From: Zelopaecilomyces penicillatus
Taxonomy: Eukaryota; Ascomycota; Sordariomycetes; Hypocreales; Pseudodiploosporaceae
Reading direction: 5' to 3'
DNA: 64,000 nt
Assembly: GCA_005765155.1 (NCBI GenBank)
Contig: VCCP01000003.1
Coordinates: 3,410,001-3,474,000 of the forward strand
Below, piece by piece: positions 1 through 11,500 of the stretch. How positions within the stretch are numbered: position 1 is the stretch's first letter; the number at the start of each line of letters is the position of its first letter. A program made the translations under genes and the position numbers. The notes beneath the pieces are model-generated. The model did not search any database and was not told the origin of the DNA. It saw nothing but the letters and a program-made list of their open reading frames with translations.

Positions 1-13
1 TAGCATCCATTCC

Positions 14-2800
14 ATGGACAAGCCGTCATCTCACCCGGAGCACCATCCGCCTTCTGCCGCAGCCGGTATGTTTCTTGCCTACATTGAGCCTTTCCGGCCG
101 TGCCGCTTTCTGCCCCTCTGCCTGCCGGCACCGACGACGCCTTATCGTCCTCCCTTCCCCACTGAAGCCATTCACGCCCATTCACGCCGTTGTGCCAATT
201 TACAATGTTCGACAGATTCCATACTGACATTTGTTTGCTACATAGCTCCTGAGGCTTCGCCAAAAGAAGCCGCGGCCATGTCTGGCACCGATGCCAAACC
301 CCGCGATGACGCTCCCGCCGTCCGTTTCTCCTCCGCCATTCAAGAGATTTCTCCCGGCGCTCTGTCTACTGCCACCCCTACTGCAACTGACGATGACACT
401 TTCAACGAAGTTACGGCCGACCAAATCAAGGCCTTTACCAAGTCATTGCGTGGGCTGCCCCTGCAGGAGCGGCGTATGAATACATATCAGTTCGAGGCAT
501 TCTCCCTGCCGCCATCACGAGTAAGTTGAATTCTTTCCGTCTCCACCACGTTGTCATCGAAGGTGTCTATTCCCCACACCTACTCATCTCTCAACCTTAA
601 TTTGGGTTTATTTTGCATCGTGGCTTTGTTCCTCTTTTTTATATATTCACATTAGATTATTCCATCACCCACTTCAACCTCTCAAGAGAAAACCTGTTGC
701 GACCGCTAACCGTCCTCCGTCCGTTTAGGTCCCTTCTCGAGAAGAGGAGACACCTGGTTCCACTAGAGTCCCGACTCCCAACTCGTCGAATTGGCAATCG
801 CCCCATGGCAGCCCTAGACTTTCGGCATTGGCCTCTCCTCCGCTGACTCCTGCCGGATCAGGCCCCTCTGGAACCTCGGAAAAGAAATCGGACAAGTATG
901 CTGGTGCCACAGGTGTCACTGGAAACGATCCGCATCTCATCACCCCTCAGCCTTCCTCATCCCACGAGAAGTCGCCTTCGTTGGCAGAACGCAAGCCACT
1001 GACCCACCGACCCGCGTCTTCGGATCAAGCGATGCGTAGGTCATCATCCGCCGAAGATCGGCATGGAGACACCAGATCCCACAGGAGGGGCATGTTCGGT
1101 GTTGGTCCCGGCTCAGTGCCCGTATCCCGGGAGTCAAGTCCGTCACGAAGCTCGGCCTCCCACTATTACTCCAAACCAGTTACTCCTAGTGGTGACGCGA
1201 ATGACCCCTATGCGAAAGGCCGCCGTCCTCCCCAGCAGCAGCACCCCAACCGACATAACATCGACCCCCGATTTGTCTTTTCGCGGAAGAAGCACGGCTC
1301 TCCCAGTTCTTCCAAGACAAACCTGATTGAAAAACGCGGATCCGGTATCTGCAGCCCCCAAAAGACCGCCGATGAGCCCAGCACAAATGACGGTGGGAAT
1401 GGCCACGGTCACGCTCACGGGCATGCCCCCCACGGCTCAATGTCAGACTTGAAACGCTTCTTCCGAAAGTCAGCACACCAGAAGAAGAGGGAGTCTTCTC
1501 CCGCACCGGCTGTGAAGATATCCTCCAAACCTACACCGCACAATCGCTCAACCCAACAGCTTCCTTTCGGTGATGACCATGGTCGGGCTTCCAAGTATGG
1601 TAAACTAGGAAAGGTGCTCGGTGCTGGAGCTGGAGGATCCGTCAGATTGATGCGCCGCAAAGAAGATAACACTGTTTTTGCCGTTAAAGAATTCAGGGCC
1701 AGACATGCGTACGAGAGCGAAAAGGAGTATAACAAGAAGGTCACCGCCGAATTCTGCGTTGGCTCCACTCTCCACCATGGAAACATCATTGAGGCACTTG
1801 ATATTCTTCAAGAAAGAGGTCGCTGGTTTGAGGTTATGGAGTATGCGCCGTATGATTTGTTCGCTATTGTCATGACAGGAAAGATGTCACGCGAAGAAAT
1901 TCGATGCAGCTTTTTGCAGATCCTGAATGGTGTCACCTATCTTCACAGCGTAGGTCTTGCGCATCGAGACCTCAAACTAGACAATGTCGTTGTCAGTGAC
2001 AGGGGCATTATGAAAATCATCGATTTTGGCAGCGCTCATGTATTCAAATACCCATTTGAGAATGGATCCGTTGCAGCGAAGGGTACGTTTTTTTTTGTTT
2101 TTTTTATAGAAGTCTAGCCCCCCCATTTGCCACTCACGATTACTAACATAAAGCATTAGGTATTGTCGGCTCCGATCCCTATCTTGCCCCAGAGGTATAT
2201 GATGCGAAGGATTATGACGCAGAGGAGGTGGATATTTGGTCTCTTGCCATTATTTTCTGCTGCATGACACTACGCCGCTTCCCTTGGAAGCTTCCTCGTA
2301 TGACTGATAATTCTTACAAGCTCTTTGCGACTGAGCCAACTCCTGGCCATGATCCGAGCAAGCTGGTGAGACCAAAATCCACAAGCCAGCTGGCCACGAC
2401 ACCTGCGCGGGACTTTTTGCCTGAGGAGGATGTGAAAGATAAGGGCCACCACCACCACCACCAACATCATCATGACCACAGTCGACAGAGCTCTGTCAGT
2501 ACTCTTGTTGCAGATGGTCAGCCACAGATCCAAAGTGCTACCACTGAGAAGAAGGAGGTCATTCGTGGTCCCTGGCGTATTCTTCGATTGCTTCCCCGGG
2601 AGAGTCGTCATATCGTTCATCGCATGTTGGATCTCAACCCCAAGACCCGAGCTAGAATGGCAGAGATACTGGAGGAGCCATGGATTGCAGATACAGTGAT
2701 CTGCCAGCAGTTGGAAGCTGGCGAGACGATCCCTGCCGATGATCATACGCACGTGCTCGAGCCACCAAACAGCCCGCAGCCTGCACAGAAGAAAGAGTAG
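14..2800 (+). CDS. hal4: Hal4/Sat4-type serine/threonine protein kinase
   Basis: Four-exon model: 14..65, 246..520, 729..2082, 2160..2800, giving 773 aa. Each junction is GT..AG and keeps frame; the last intron has a TACTAAC-like branch site near 2141. The first intron (66..245) is a multiple of three, so the start could instead be the in-frame ATG at 278. The N-terminal ~395 residues are low-complexity, Ser/Pro-rich and basic. The kinase domain follows: glycine loop GAGAGGSV (~residue 407), VAVK-type Lys429, catalytic HRDLKLDN with Asp523, DFG Asp541, and YLAPEVY after the last intron. Kinases of the fungal Npr/Hal family stabilise plasma-membrane transporters; yeast Sat4/Hal4 acts on Trk potassium uptake. 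That role is inferred by family. Two His-rich tracts are present, one N-terminal (about 1399-1436) and one inside the C-lobe (about 2449-2480). The Hal4 name is assigned by resemblance only. Confidence 0.88.
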
Positions 2801-3372
2801 CCGAGTATTAGAATGAAGAGAATTTAGAGTGGCAAGGTTTTGATTTTCAAGGGGCGTTTGGAGAGGTGGATAGATGTTTGCCAAGTTATCTGGAGTGTTG
2901 TCATTTATGGACTGGATTGTTTGTTATGGATATAAACACACAAAGAAACCTCGGGGTATATTGGGCAAGAAGCGATAAATTATAACACACACAACATAGA
3001 CTACGATAATAGAAGATGCGATAATAAGGAACTAGCCTATACGGCACTTGCTCCAACGTAACTTACCTACATATCTATCCAAAGGTGAAGGAGGAGGCAG
3101 CCACACCAAGCTCAGCCACACTAGAAGAGACACTCAAGGCACTTTACGCAAGCAGCCACACACCGAGGCAGTGGACGGAACCGGGTAAATCCTACGCCGG
3201 CCTAGCATCGGGGAAAAAATTGCCAGAAGCATCTCTATGTCGTAGAAGCTATTGGAAATAGAGCTCCACCGCTAAAGAATCACTACTATCAAAACATTTA
3301 ACCTCACTACACACTCTCGCAATAGCAACTCTTTTACATCTCGTATTACGTCCCGTACGCATTCTAATCACA
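2801..3372. other. Spacer: kinase 3' end and hsp10 5' leader
   Basis: No ORF of note. The first part is AT-rich, as expected for a kinase 3' UTR. The part from about 3090 is mixed composition and ends in a C/T-rich leader just before the hsp10 ATG. I could not find a clean three-unit heat-shock element by eye. Confidence 0.5.
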
Positions 3373-3980
3373 ATGGTATGATCAATTCCTCTTCAATAGC
3401 ATTATGTGGATGCTTGCGCAGCGCATCTCTACATGCTCTGTCCCGAACGGGATGGAGTTGGATATATGGCCGAGTTTAGGATGGACATGACAGAGACTCA
3501 GAAGCTAACTGTGTAATAATTATTTGGGTTTTTTTTAGGCTACTTCAATTCGTTCCATTCGATCTCTCGCCCCTCTTCTCGACCGAGTCCTGGTCCAGCG
3601 GATCAAGGCCGAGACCAAGACTGCCAGCGGTATCTTTTTGCCCGAGTCTAGCGTCGAGAAGCTCAACGAGGCCAAGGTTGTGGCCGTTGGACCTGGTGCC
3701 CTGGACAAGAAGGGTAATCGTCTGCCTATGGGTGTTACCATTGGCGACCGTGTTCTGATTCCTCAGGTTTGTTTTATCCTTTGGCAAAGACGGCGGATAA
3801 GGAAGGCTAACGTAGGATGTGACAGTTCGGTGGTTCACCTGTCAAGGCTGGCGAGGAGGAATTCCAGCTGTTCCGTGACAGCGAGTAAGTGACGATTCTT
3901 CTGCAATAAATGTGGCCATCGGCAACCAGGAAAGACACTAATATTGGTGACGCAGGATCCTGGCCAAGATCAACGAGTAA
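3373..3980 (+). CDS. hsp10: Mitochondrial 10 kDa heat shock protein (GroES/Hsp10)
   Basis: Four exons: 3373..3375, 3539..3766, 3826..3884, 3956..3980, giving 104 aa, the usual length of fungal Hsp10. Hsp10 caps the Hsp60 chaperonin in the mitochondrial matrix. Visible family features are the N-terminal LLDRVLVQRI strand, the mobile loop around TASGIFLPES, VVAVGPG, GDRVLIPQFGGSPVK, and the short ILAKINE terminus. The coding part of exon 1 is only the ATG, followed directly by a 163-nt intron. This is inferred because the frame upstream of GCTACTTCAATTCG has no other start and both splice sites are good. The basic N-terminus (SIRSIRSL) fits an uncleaved mitochondrial targeting signal. The other introns are 59 and 71 nt. 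Confidence 0.93.
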
Positions 3981-5814
3981 CGATACCAACCCAAAGTGAC
4001 GAGTGTACTATATATATGATGTACCATACTAGAAATGGGAGAAATGATACAAGAACTTGAATGCCTAAAAGACACATACACACACACACGCACACACATA
4101 AAAAAGGAGATGGGATGGACCTCCTGGGCATGGACTAGGCATAATGTTGGGCGCAAGCTGGCCAGATGTACAAGAGTTTAGCTTGCGGAGCGAGGGGGAG
4201 TTTTTTCGGTCTCGCATATCTCGTTTCAATCTCCACTCATGATATTTTAAACCCAATTATGTGTGTATGTGTAGCCCGTATATTAATACGTATTGCCGCC
4301 TCCCCTTTTCTCAATCTTGTGGTTTCAGATTTCGTGGAGATTTATTCCATTACCCCGTGTCGGGTAAAACGAGCGCTACGCTGCAACGGAGCGAACATGT
4401 TTTGCAGATCTCTTTCCCAGTGGATGACGGTGAGGGTGAGAGAAGAGGACAAGGTTTGGGGTATCACCAATAAAAGCTGCGAGGCACACAACTGGACTGG
4501 CTTTTGTGTCTCCCGAGATGTTATACGTTTTTTAAGTCTCCAATGTATTGTGCGACTGGGTCCGGTTTAGCTTCGGTTGATGTGTCGGACTATACTAGAA
4601 TGAACGGACTCTTGCATTTTATTGAGACGATATTTGTCTTTGGTTAGCGAATCTGCTGGTAGAGCATCGCCTTTCAGCGGTTTGCCATGTCCCGCTGCGG
4701 GTTAGGGTTGTCGTCCACCCAGGCTCATCCAAGCTCAACCAAGCTGGCATTCCCATGACTCTTAACCACCACGCAGGGTTCCTCAACAGCGGCATCCCTT
4801 GTTCAAACAAACTGCTTTGCCCTGATGATTGATCGATTCATTGCCAAGTCAGAGATCACTACTAGCGACATGTACGCGCATTCATAGGCGCCCCTAAAGT
4901 CTTTTTTTTCTTTTGGCCCCCCCACACCACACACACACCACACTACAACACGGCACGGCGTCGGCGGCAATGGCCCAATAACGGGACTCTGCACGTTTCG
5001 GGGGCCACGCAGCTCAGCGGCCATTCCCCCCTGGTTTGTTTCCTCGTTTCACATTAGAAGCAAAGACCCGCCGCTGGGGGGAGCGGCTGATATCCAGCCA
5101 TGGGATGGGATGGGAAATGCTAATGAGTGGATGAGAGTGCGTGCTGTTTGTTTGTTCTTGGGGTCTATCTGGACACGAGACGAACGAAACGAAACGGCCA
5201 AGGGAACCCAAGCGGACGCCTCCAAGTTTCCCCTGCAGAAAGCTTGTCATACAATACAATACAATACTCTCTGTCATGCATCCCATCAGATTACTCCATC
5301 CGCTTTTTCTACAGTGTCTCTCGCTTCTTCGATGTTCGACATGATGCATCCCTGGCTGAAGCGATGATCGGTCGGTATCTGGCTTAGTAGGCTTGGCCAC
5401 AATACAAAAAGCCCCAACAAACTCCCACCTCCTTTCCATCTATATCTCTGCTTGCGGGCTGGTCAACCAGGCTTCTTTTTGCTCTTCTGATCTGTGCTCA
5501 CTCTCTTCTATATACACTCTTTCATTCTGGCCTTGAGCTTTTTCTATCCTTCTTGGAGAGCGACTGCCAGCTAGTCACTCCCTTCAACACCATATTTGCC
5601 TTCCTATCCTTCTATTCATTCGTTTTCCCAATTGAAATCCTTTTCTTATTCATCCGCCATTCATTTTCAAGGGAGTGTTATGCATTTTTATCAGACATAA
5701 CCTCTCTACCCATTCACTTTGCGTTCTTGACGAACAGCACTTTACTCTTCACCTCGTTCCCTCAATACTGAAAACACAAAGAGCTTTAGTCTGAGACTAT
5801 TCACCCTCTTTATC
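3981..5814. promoter_or_regulatory. Spacer holding the AA9 gene promoter and leader
   Basis: 1.8 kb with no convincing gene. From about 5400 the + strand is C/T-rich, as is common in fungal leaders. A TATATA lies at 5509-5514, about 300 nt before the AA9 ATG, and could be a TATA box with a long leader. CTGGGG at 5074-5079 fits the CreA consensus SYGGRG, which is relevant because cellulolytic genes are often under carbon repression. Both are short matches, so treat them as candidates only. Confidence 0.35.
4072..4099. repeat. (CA)n microsatellite
   Basis: An imperfect dinucleotide CA run with one TA and one CG interruption, about 90 bp past the hsp10 stop. It is probably in or near the hsp10 3' UTR. 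Confidence 0.85.
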
Positions 5815-7303
5815 ATGAAGTTTCTCTTGCTCTTTGGCCTTGCCTCGGTGGCAAGTGCCCACACTCTTTTCACGACTCTCTTCATCAACGGCGAAAACCA
5901 AGGTGACGGCACTTGCGTGCGCATGCCCAAGGATGGGAGCACAGCAACATCTCCAGTGGAGGGTATTAAAGGAGATGACATGGCATGTGGTACGAAAACA
6001 CCCCCAAACGCTTTCCCACCCTTCCAATATTTGATACACCCGACTAACGATGAAACCGCCTTAATAAGGTCGTGACGGCGAGAACCCTGTCGCCTATGTT
6101 TGTCCAGCTCCAAGTGGCTCGACCTTGACTTTTGAATTTCGCCTGTGGCCCGATGCCCAGCAGCCTGGTTCTATTGATCCAGGCCATCTAGGGCCCTGTG
6201 CTGTATATCTCAAAAAGGTTGACGACATGTTCAAAGACGAGGCAAAGGGTTCCGGCTGGTTCAAGGTCTGGGAGGATGGGTACAACAAAGACTCAGGCAA
6301 GTGGTGTGTCGAGACTCTGGTCGAAAAGAATGGCCTCTTGTCAGTGAACTTGCCTGCCGGATTGCCTTCGGGTTACTATCTTGTCCGACCTGAGATTCTT
6401 GCACTGCATCAAGCCCACCGTGGAGATCCTCAATTCTATGTGAACTGTGCTCAAATCTTTGTACCAAACGGCGTTGCAGGTTCCCTTGATATCCCTGACG
6501 AATTCGAAGTCAGCATCCCGGGATATGTTGACCACGACACACCAGGCGCCAAGTTTGACATCTACCAGCAGCCACTGCCTGCATATCCCATTCCTGGTCC
6601 CAAGGTGTTCATTCCTCAAGCCCCCAAAGCTTCTAAAGCTTCCAGCCCCAGTCTCAAGGCCGCCGCAGCTGCCGCGTCAAAGAACCACACACAGGAAGCT
6701 GGCGTCATCCCCACTGACTGCCTCCTGAAGAACGCAAACTGGTGTGCCAAGCCGATAGCCCCCTACGCGGATGAGGATGCCTGTTGGGCAGGCGTCAATG
6801 GGTGCTACGCGCAGAGCAAAAAGTGCTGGAGCAGCGCGCCAGCCAGTGGCTCTGCAAACTGCGAATCATGGAGCAAGTACTGCGCACAGCTGAACAGCGA
6901 TTGCGCGTCCGGCGACTTTGAGGGGCCGTCTGCTCTCAAGGCCGAAGAGAAGTATGCTGAGGTGCCGGGAGACATCCCGCAGCCTTGGAATGATCGCTTT
7001 GACGAGACAAAGGCAAAGGGATCTGGTACTCCTATCGACTTGCCCACGACGGTAGCGGCTCCAGCGGCTCCCTCACCAACAGCACCTGAGCAACCTCCAA
7101 CAGAACCTGAAAAGCCAAAGGATGGTGGGGAGGATGGACTACAGGTATCTACAGATGGCCGATGCGGCGGCACTACTGGGTTGACTTGTCAAGGCAGTAA
7201 ACTCGGAGGTTGTTGTTCTAGCAAGGGCCAGTGCGGAAGTAGTACTCGACACTGCGGCTGCAAGTGTCAAAAAGGATTCGGTGAATGCAAAGAGCAGGAG
7301 TAG
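5815..7303 (+). CDS. AA9 lytic polysaccharide monooxygenase with CBM18-like C-terminal module
   Basis: Two exons (5815..5989, 6069..7303), 469 aa. Residues 1-15 form a signal peptide; cleavage leaves His16 as the N-terminal residue, the first ligand of the AA9 copper histidine brace. The second brace ligand is His98 in the GHLGP motif (usually HKGP). The axial Tyr182 lies in QFYVNC, with second-shell His172 and Gln180. The catalytic domain runs to about residue 245. After an Ala/Ser-rich stretch comes a Cys-rich segment (about residues 300-350), then a Pro-rich linker, then a hevein-like CBM18 at about 421-466. The family oxidatively cleaves cellulose or related glucans outside the cell. The CBM18 keeps its cysteine spacing (CC, CG, C) but has Lys, Gln and His where hevein has Trp, Trp and Tyr. 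Substrate is therefore uncertain. Length exceeds a plain AA9 (about 230-330 aa) because of the extra modules. Confidence 0.9.
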
Positions 7304-8219
7304 AAAGTGTCTGATTTCTCTCCCTTGACGAATATTTCTCTTCATGTATAGTTGGAAGCAGGTTTTTCAATGTGTTTAAAAAATAAGTCTACTGTAGGAA
7401 CATTAAACAATGAAAAGGGATCAAAGCGAGCTGGTGCCTAGCTCTGTTCCCATTCTTGTATAGTATTTCTTATGCTAGAGACCTAGATTTCTTAGAGCAA
7501 GTGAATATCTAGTGATTTTGAAAGACTCGAGGGAATCTAGCGATTAACTGCCCTAGATTTGTAAAATAAAGTGATGCGAGAATGCTTCTATACGGTGATT
7601 TTTTTGAGCGGCATCATTATGAGTTCTTCATCTTCATGCTGAGCTGGGAGAGAATAATGCTTTGTGGTGTGAGTATCGTTTTAGTTCTGGTTTCTCCTGG
7701 ATGGTTGCAACTCCTTAGACAATACATAAATGAGAGCCAAGTATTAGTTCAGTCTGATATAATATTTGTAAATTTTCTAGCGATATGGAAATTCTGGATT
7801 TGAACTTTATAGATTTCAGCATGCTTGATCTTCTTACCAGCTGGCCGTGGTTTGACAGCTGTTGGCTATTCTAAGCCAACGAGTATTTCTTCACAGATAT
7901 TTTACGACCCAGTAACTTCTTTTCTTTTCCACGCGTCATAATCACAAATGTAACTTTTATTTACCCAAGACTTGCTTCATTCTGTTTTCTTTTTCTTTCG
8001 CATTCCAAGGGCTGCAGTTTCTTTTAGCTACCTGCGCAAAGCGAGCCAGGATTACTAGCCTTCTCGTCTTCCTCATGGCCACTTTCAAACTCGCTGAAGA
8101 GGTATTCATCGTGCAACCCAAGCATAAATACAACAATCAGCATTGCTAATCCGTAAACCATATTCACAGGAGCAGGACTATCCATTCCCCCCGTTTCTAG
8201 GGCATACCGCCGAGGACCA
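7304..8219. other. AT-rich spacer, possible upstream exons of the next ORF
   Basis: Mostly AT-rich 3' flank of the AA9 gene with no substantial ORF. Near the end, an ATG at 8075 begins a nine-codon frame that can splice at GT 8102 to AG 8169 (68 nt) and continue in a frame different from the ORF at 8220. These could be the true first exons of that gene. Confidence 0.35.
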
Positions 8220-8807
8220 ATGTCTCTACAATTACCTCAAACAGGTCTGGCACCGCTGCCAGGGCACTTGGAATATACCACAAAGGAGACGTTCATAGCC
8301 TTGGTTCCCCAAGCACGAATTATGCCGACTATACGCTGCGTGGGAGACCACTCTATTAGTCAAGAGGCTCGGAAAGGTCCAAATCCGGCCCATTTTATCA
8401 TTCTCAACGCCATGTTTGGCATGGAAAAGTTGCAGAGAACTGCATGGTGGAGTAGCTTCAAGACCGGGTACCCCGAAGTAGAGAGAGAATGGAAATCAAG
8501 CCCGATTCCTGGTTTGAACCAAAACGGGTACTTGCCAAGACCTGTGAATCGCAGATATGCAACGTCGGAGGCACCAGCTCAGCCACTAAGCATCAACAAC
8601 AACAACACCAACTATAACAGCAATAACATTCAGCCTCAAGCTCATGAGGGGGCTGACGACACTATCATGCAAACGCAGCAACAGATTTGCCAACTTGTCG
8701 CCAACGTGGAAACAAGGCAGAGGTCCATCCAGGAACAAATGGAACGAATCGAGGCAAAAATAGCGAGGAAAGATGTGAACGAATCGAGGTTTGCATGGCA
8801 AACATAA
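8220..8807 (+). CDS. Hypothetical protein with C-terminal coiled coil; gene model unresolved
   Basis: I do not recognise this protein. The open frame is 195 aa. Residues 1-115 show no motif I know. An Asn-rich tract follows (INNNNTNYNSNN), then a Gln/Glu-rich stretch of about 45 residues (QICQLVANVETRQRSIQEQM and beyond) likely to form a coiled coil. The start is doubtful. A separate frame starting at 8075 and spliced 8101/8170 gives a plausible N-terminus (EEEQDYPFPPFLGHTAEDQ), but it hits a stop at about 8296 unless spliced again. A GT at 8245 with a weak AG at 8366 would bring it into the main frame. The locus may be an intact gene with short introns or a decaying one with frameshifts. Confidence 0.35.
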   Translation: MSLQLPQTGLAPLPGHLEYTTKETFIALVPQARIMPTIRCVGDHSISQEARKGPNPAHFIILNAMFGMEKLQRTAWWSSFKTGYPEVEREWKSSPIPGLNQNGYLPRPVNRRYATSEAPAQPLSINNNNTNYNSNNIQPQAHEGADDTIMQTQQQICQLVANVETRQRSIQEQMERIEAKIARKDVNESRFAWQT

Positions 8808-10564
8808 CGGAGCTTGTGCAGCAAATCCGAGTGCCCAACTTCTCGTGGAACTTTCATCCCCATTAGAAGTTCGTCTTCTAGCGACTGTACGACGATAGCT
8901 TCTATCGAAGAGATCCAACTGTTTGGTGCATTGATGGAATTGACCTCGCTGAGGTGACAGGACACTGGATTCTCAGGAATAATGGTGCACGGTACTGTCA
9001 TGGGATCAAATTTGTATACGAGGCTACATGTTGGGTCTTTCAGGAGTAATAGACTGGTAGTTGAATATAGAAAATATAAAGTTTCTGCTGCTTTTGAATA
9101 GCTTGTAAATCTGGGAACAGATCTTATTGCTGATGTGGACAAACCGAACAGCAGCACGTAGAGTCAATCTCTCGTAATTTTGGCATATGAATATATATGT
9201 CAAGTATCTTGTGCTATGTACCGGCTGTTGCAGTTCCCAGGTAGACTTTACTGATATCAGTATAGTTCTTGCATAGATAAATGACGCGGTTCAATGGATG
9301 AGTGCCCGCGTATTCACAGTATTATTAGCAAATGGTCATGTTCTGACTAAATCAGGATGGTGGTCGAAACATCACGCGACTGGGCGCCACACTGATGACG
9401 TCGGCCATCTAGCGGGGCGGTTCCGGTTTCATGGCTGGCCAGGGGTAGATGGCCTTGGTCTATGGAGGTACTGTCATAGTTATCAGTAGGTAGTCATCAT
9501 ATTTTGAGTGCATCTCTTGTTTTCATCGTGACCGATCCAGGCAGACATTGGATGTCACTGTTCAGTTCTATTGAACTTTTGCAGGTACGGTGCAATTCAG
9601 GGGACCCCAGGCCCAACGTCATGGTCAGTCAGCCGCCTAACGCTGTAGGCTACAGCATACCAGAGAGCCCGTCTTTTGGCTGTATGTGATGGGATTCATT
9701 GACTGGGCGATTGCCGGTGCATGTTAAACACTGGCCTCAAAGACAGCCGCCTGCGAATTAGAGATGGCGGAAGAGGTGCAGCTTCAAGTTTACTTGGCAT
9801 CTCGTTCCTGTATTCACAATCACGGGGTCCAGCCAGTACGAAGAAGAATGGCAGTCGCTCCACCGCCTGCCACAGTGGGCCATGTCGCCTGTAACAGGTG
9901 CCTGTCTGGCTTGTGTTAGGGGGCCACATATGCAGGCCGAGGTGCCTGTAAACGCTAAAGCATGGGTCTCTGGAACAACATACGATAGGTACCTTAGCAG
10001 GACACCTTGCCTGCACCACCACAGCCCCCAAACGACCATCTGCCCTCCAACTGTCCGCATCCATATCCCAATCCAAACCTCCATTCCCCATCCTCTCCAA
10101 CTTTCAGCAAAATAGCCAAAGATTACTTGTTGCCGGTCCATTGCAGCAGCCACCATCCGTCCCCAAACAGCGTTGATTAGCCAGCTATTCCGTCTCCCCG
10201 GCTCAACTCTCCGACTCAGGCCACTGTAATACTACCAAATTACCACTACAACTCCTACCCAGTCGCCTCCTTTCACCGCAAGCCGCCAGTCAGACCAACC
10301 CGCCACCATCCATCCACCACAACCCACCTCTACCCGCCACTCCGGACCAACTCGTCGCCCGTCACCGTGGTCGTCGCTAAGCCTTCTATTCCATCAACTT
10401 TGAAGCTGCTCCTTTTCGCCTGCCTCGTCCCTCGCCCTCTTCTGCCTCACTGTTCCTCGCGGTTTCCTCACTCTCGACCCAGTCCTCGTCGTCTTGACCT
10501 GGCCGCACCCACGCCGACATAATCTCCCTCATCGACGAGCCTACACTCGCCGCCACCGCCCATC
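8808..10564. promoter_or_regulatory. Spacer with Rab gene promoter and C-rich leader
   Basis: No supported gene in 1.76 kb. AGGTACCTTAG at 9987-9997 is one of the dispersed AGGTACCT palindromes. From about 10150 to the Rab ATG the + strand is strongly C-rich (many CCACC and CCGCC units), consistent with a long 5' leader. Confidence 0.4.
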
Positions 10565-11500
10565 ATGCCGAACAACCGCAACTACGATTTCCTGGTACGA
10601 GAGACCCTGCATCTGCCTTCCCCCCAACCATGGTGCCTCCGCCGAAGTCTGCGCTGCATGCGCAACATCTTCTTCCAAGACACCGCCCCTGGCCTGTGTG
10701 TTCCGCTTACATCTAGTTGCAATGCTAACCTGCGTGCCTCGTCACCTCATCACAGATCAAGCTCCTACTAATAGGCGACTCCGGTGTCGGAAAGTCATGC
10801 TGCCTGTTGCGCTTCAGCGAGGACTCCTTTACCCCCTCCTTCATCACCACCATTGGAATCGACTTCAAGATCAGGACTATTGAACTAGATGGAAAGCGTG
10901 TCAAGTTGCAGATTTGGGACACGGCTGGCCAGGAGCGTTTCCGCACCATCACCACCGCCTACTACCGCGGCGCTATGGGCATCTTGCTAGTTTATGATGT
11001 CACTGACGAACGGTCATTCAACAGTATGTCTTTTTCATTCCTCTTTCTTCTCACATATCCCTTTAGCGACAATCATCAAACGGTACCTGGCGTGTGCGAC
11101 TCGTCTGGTGGACTGTGCGACTTGAGACACATGCATCTATTTGTCCCGAGCTGGAAGCTAATGTGATTCTCGTACCTCTTCAGACATCCGTACTTGGTTC
11201 CAGAACGTTGAGCAGCATGCTACCGAGGGTGTCAACAAAATCTTGATCGGCAACAAATGCGATTGGGAAGACAAGCGCGTCATATCGGAAGAACAAGGAC
11301 AGGCACTCGCTGATGAGCTCGGCATCCCCTTCCTCGAAGTCTCTGCAAAGAGCAACATCAACATTGACAAGGCCTTTTACAGCCTCGCCGCCGACATCAA
11401 GAAGCGCCTCATCGACAGCCAAAAGAACGACCCTGCAGCGCCCTCAGGTGTAAATGTTGGCGACAAGGGTGACGGCTCGGCTGGCGGCAAATGCTGCTAA
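10565..11500 (+). CDS. sec4: Rab-family small GTPase, Sec4/Rab8 type
   Basis: Three exons (10565..10594, 10756..11023, 11184..11500), 204 aa. GTPase boxes are complete: GDSGVGKS (17-24), switch I Thr in SFITTIGIDF, WDTAGQE (64-70), NKCD (123-126) and SAK (153-155). The C-terminal Cys-Cys is for double geranylgeranylation. The sequence from KLLLIGDSGVGKSC through YYRGAMGILLVYDVTDERSF fits the Sec4/Ypt2/Rab8 branch, which drives post-Golgi vesicles to the growing hyphal tip through the exocyst. The first intron follows codon 10, just before the phosphate-loop strand. The choice of Sec4 over another Rab8/Rab1-like member rests on overall resemblance; membership of the Rab family is certain. Confidence 0.93.

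Noticed and set aside
4636..4710. Possible tRNA-like segment
   Set aside because: No consistent cloverleaf, and no GGTTCRANYCC B-box.
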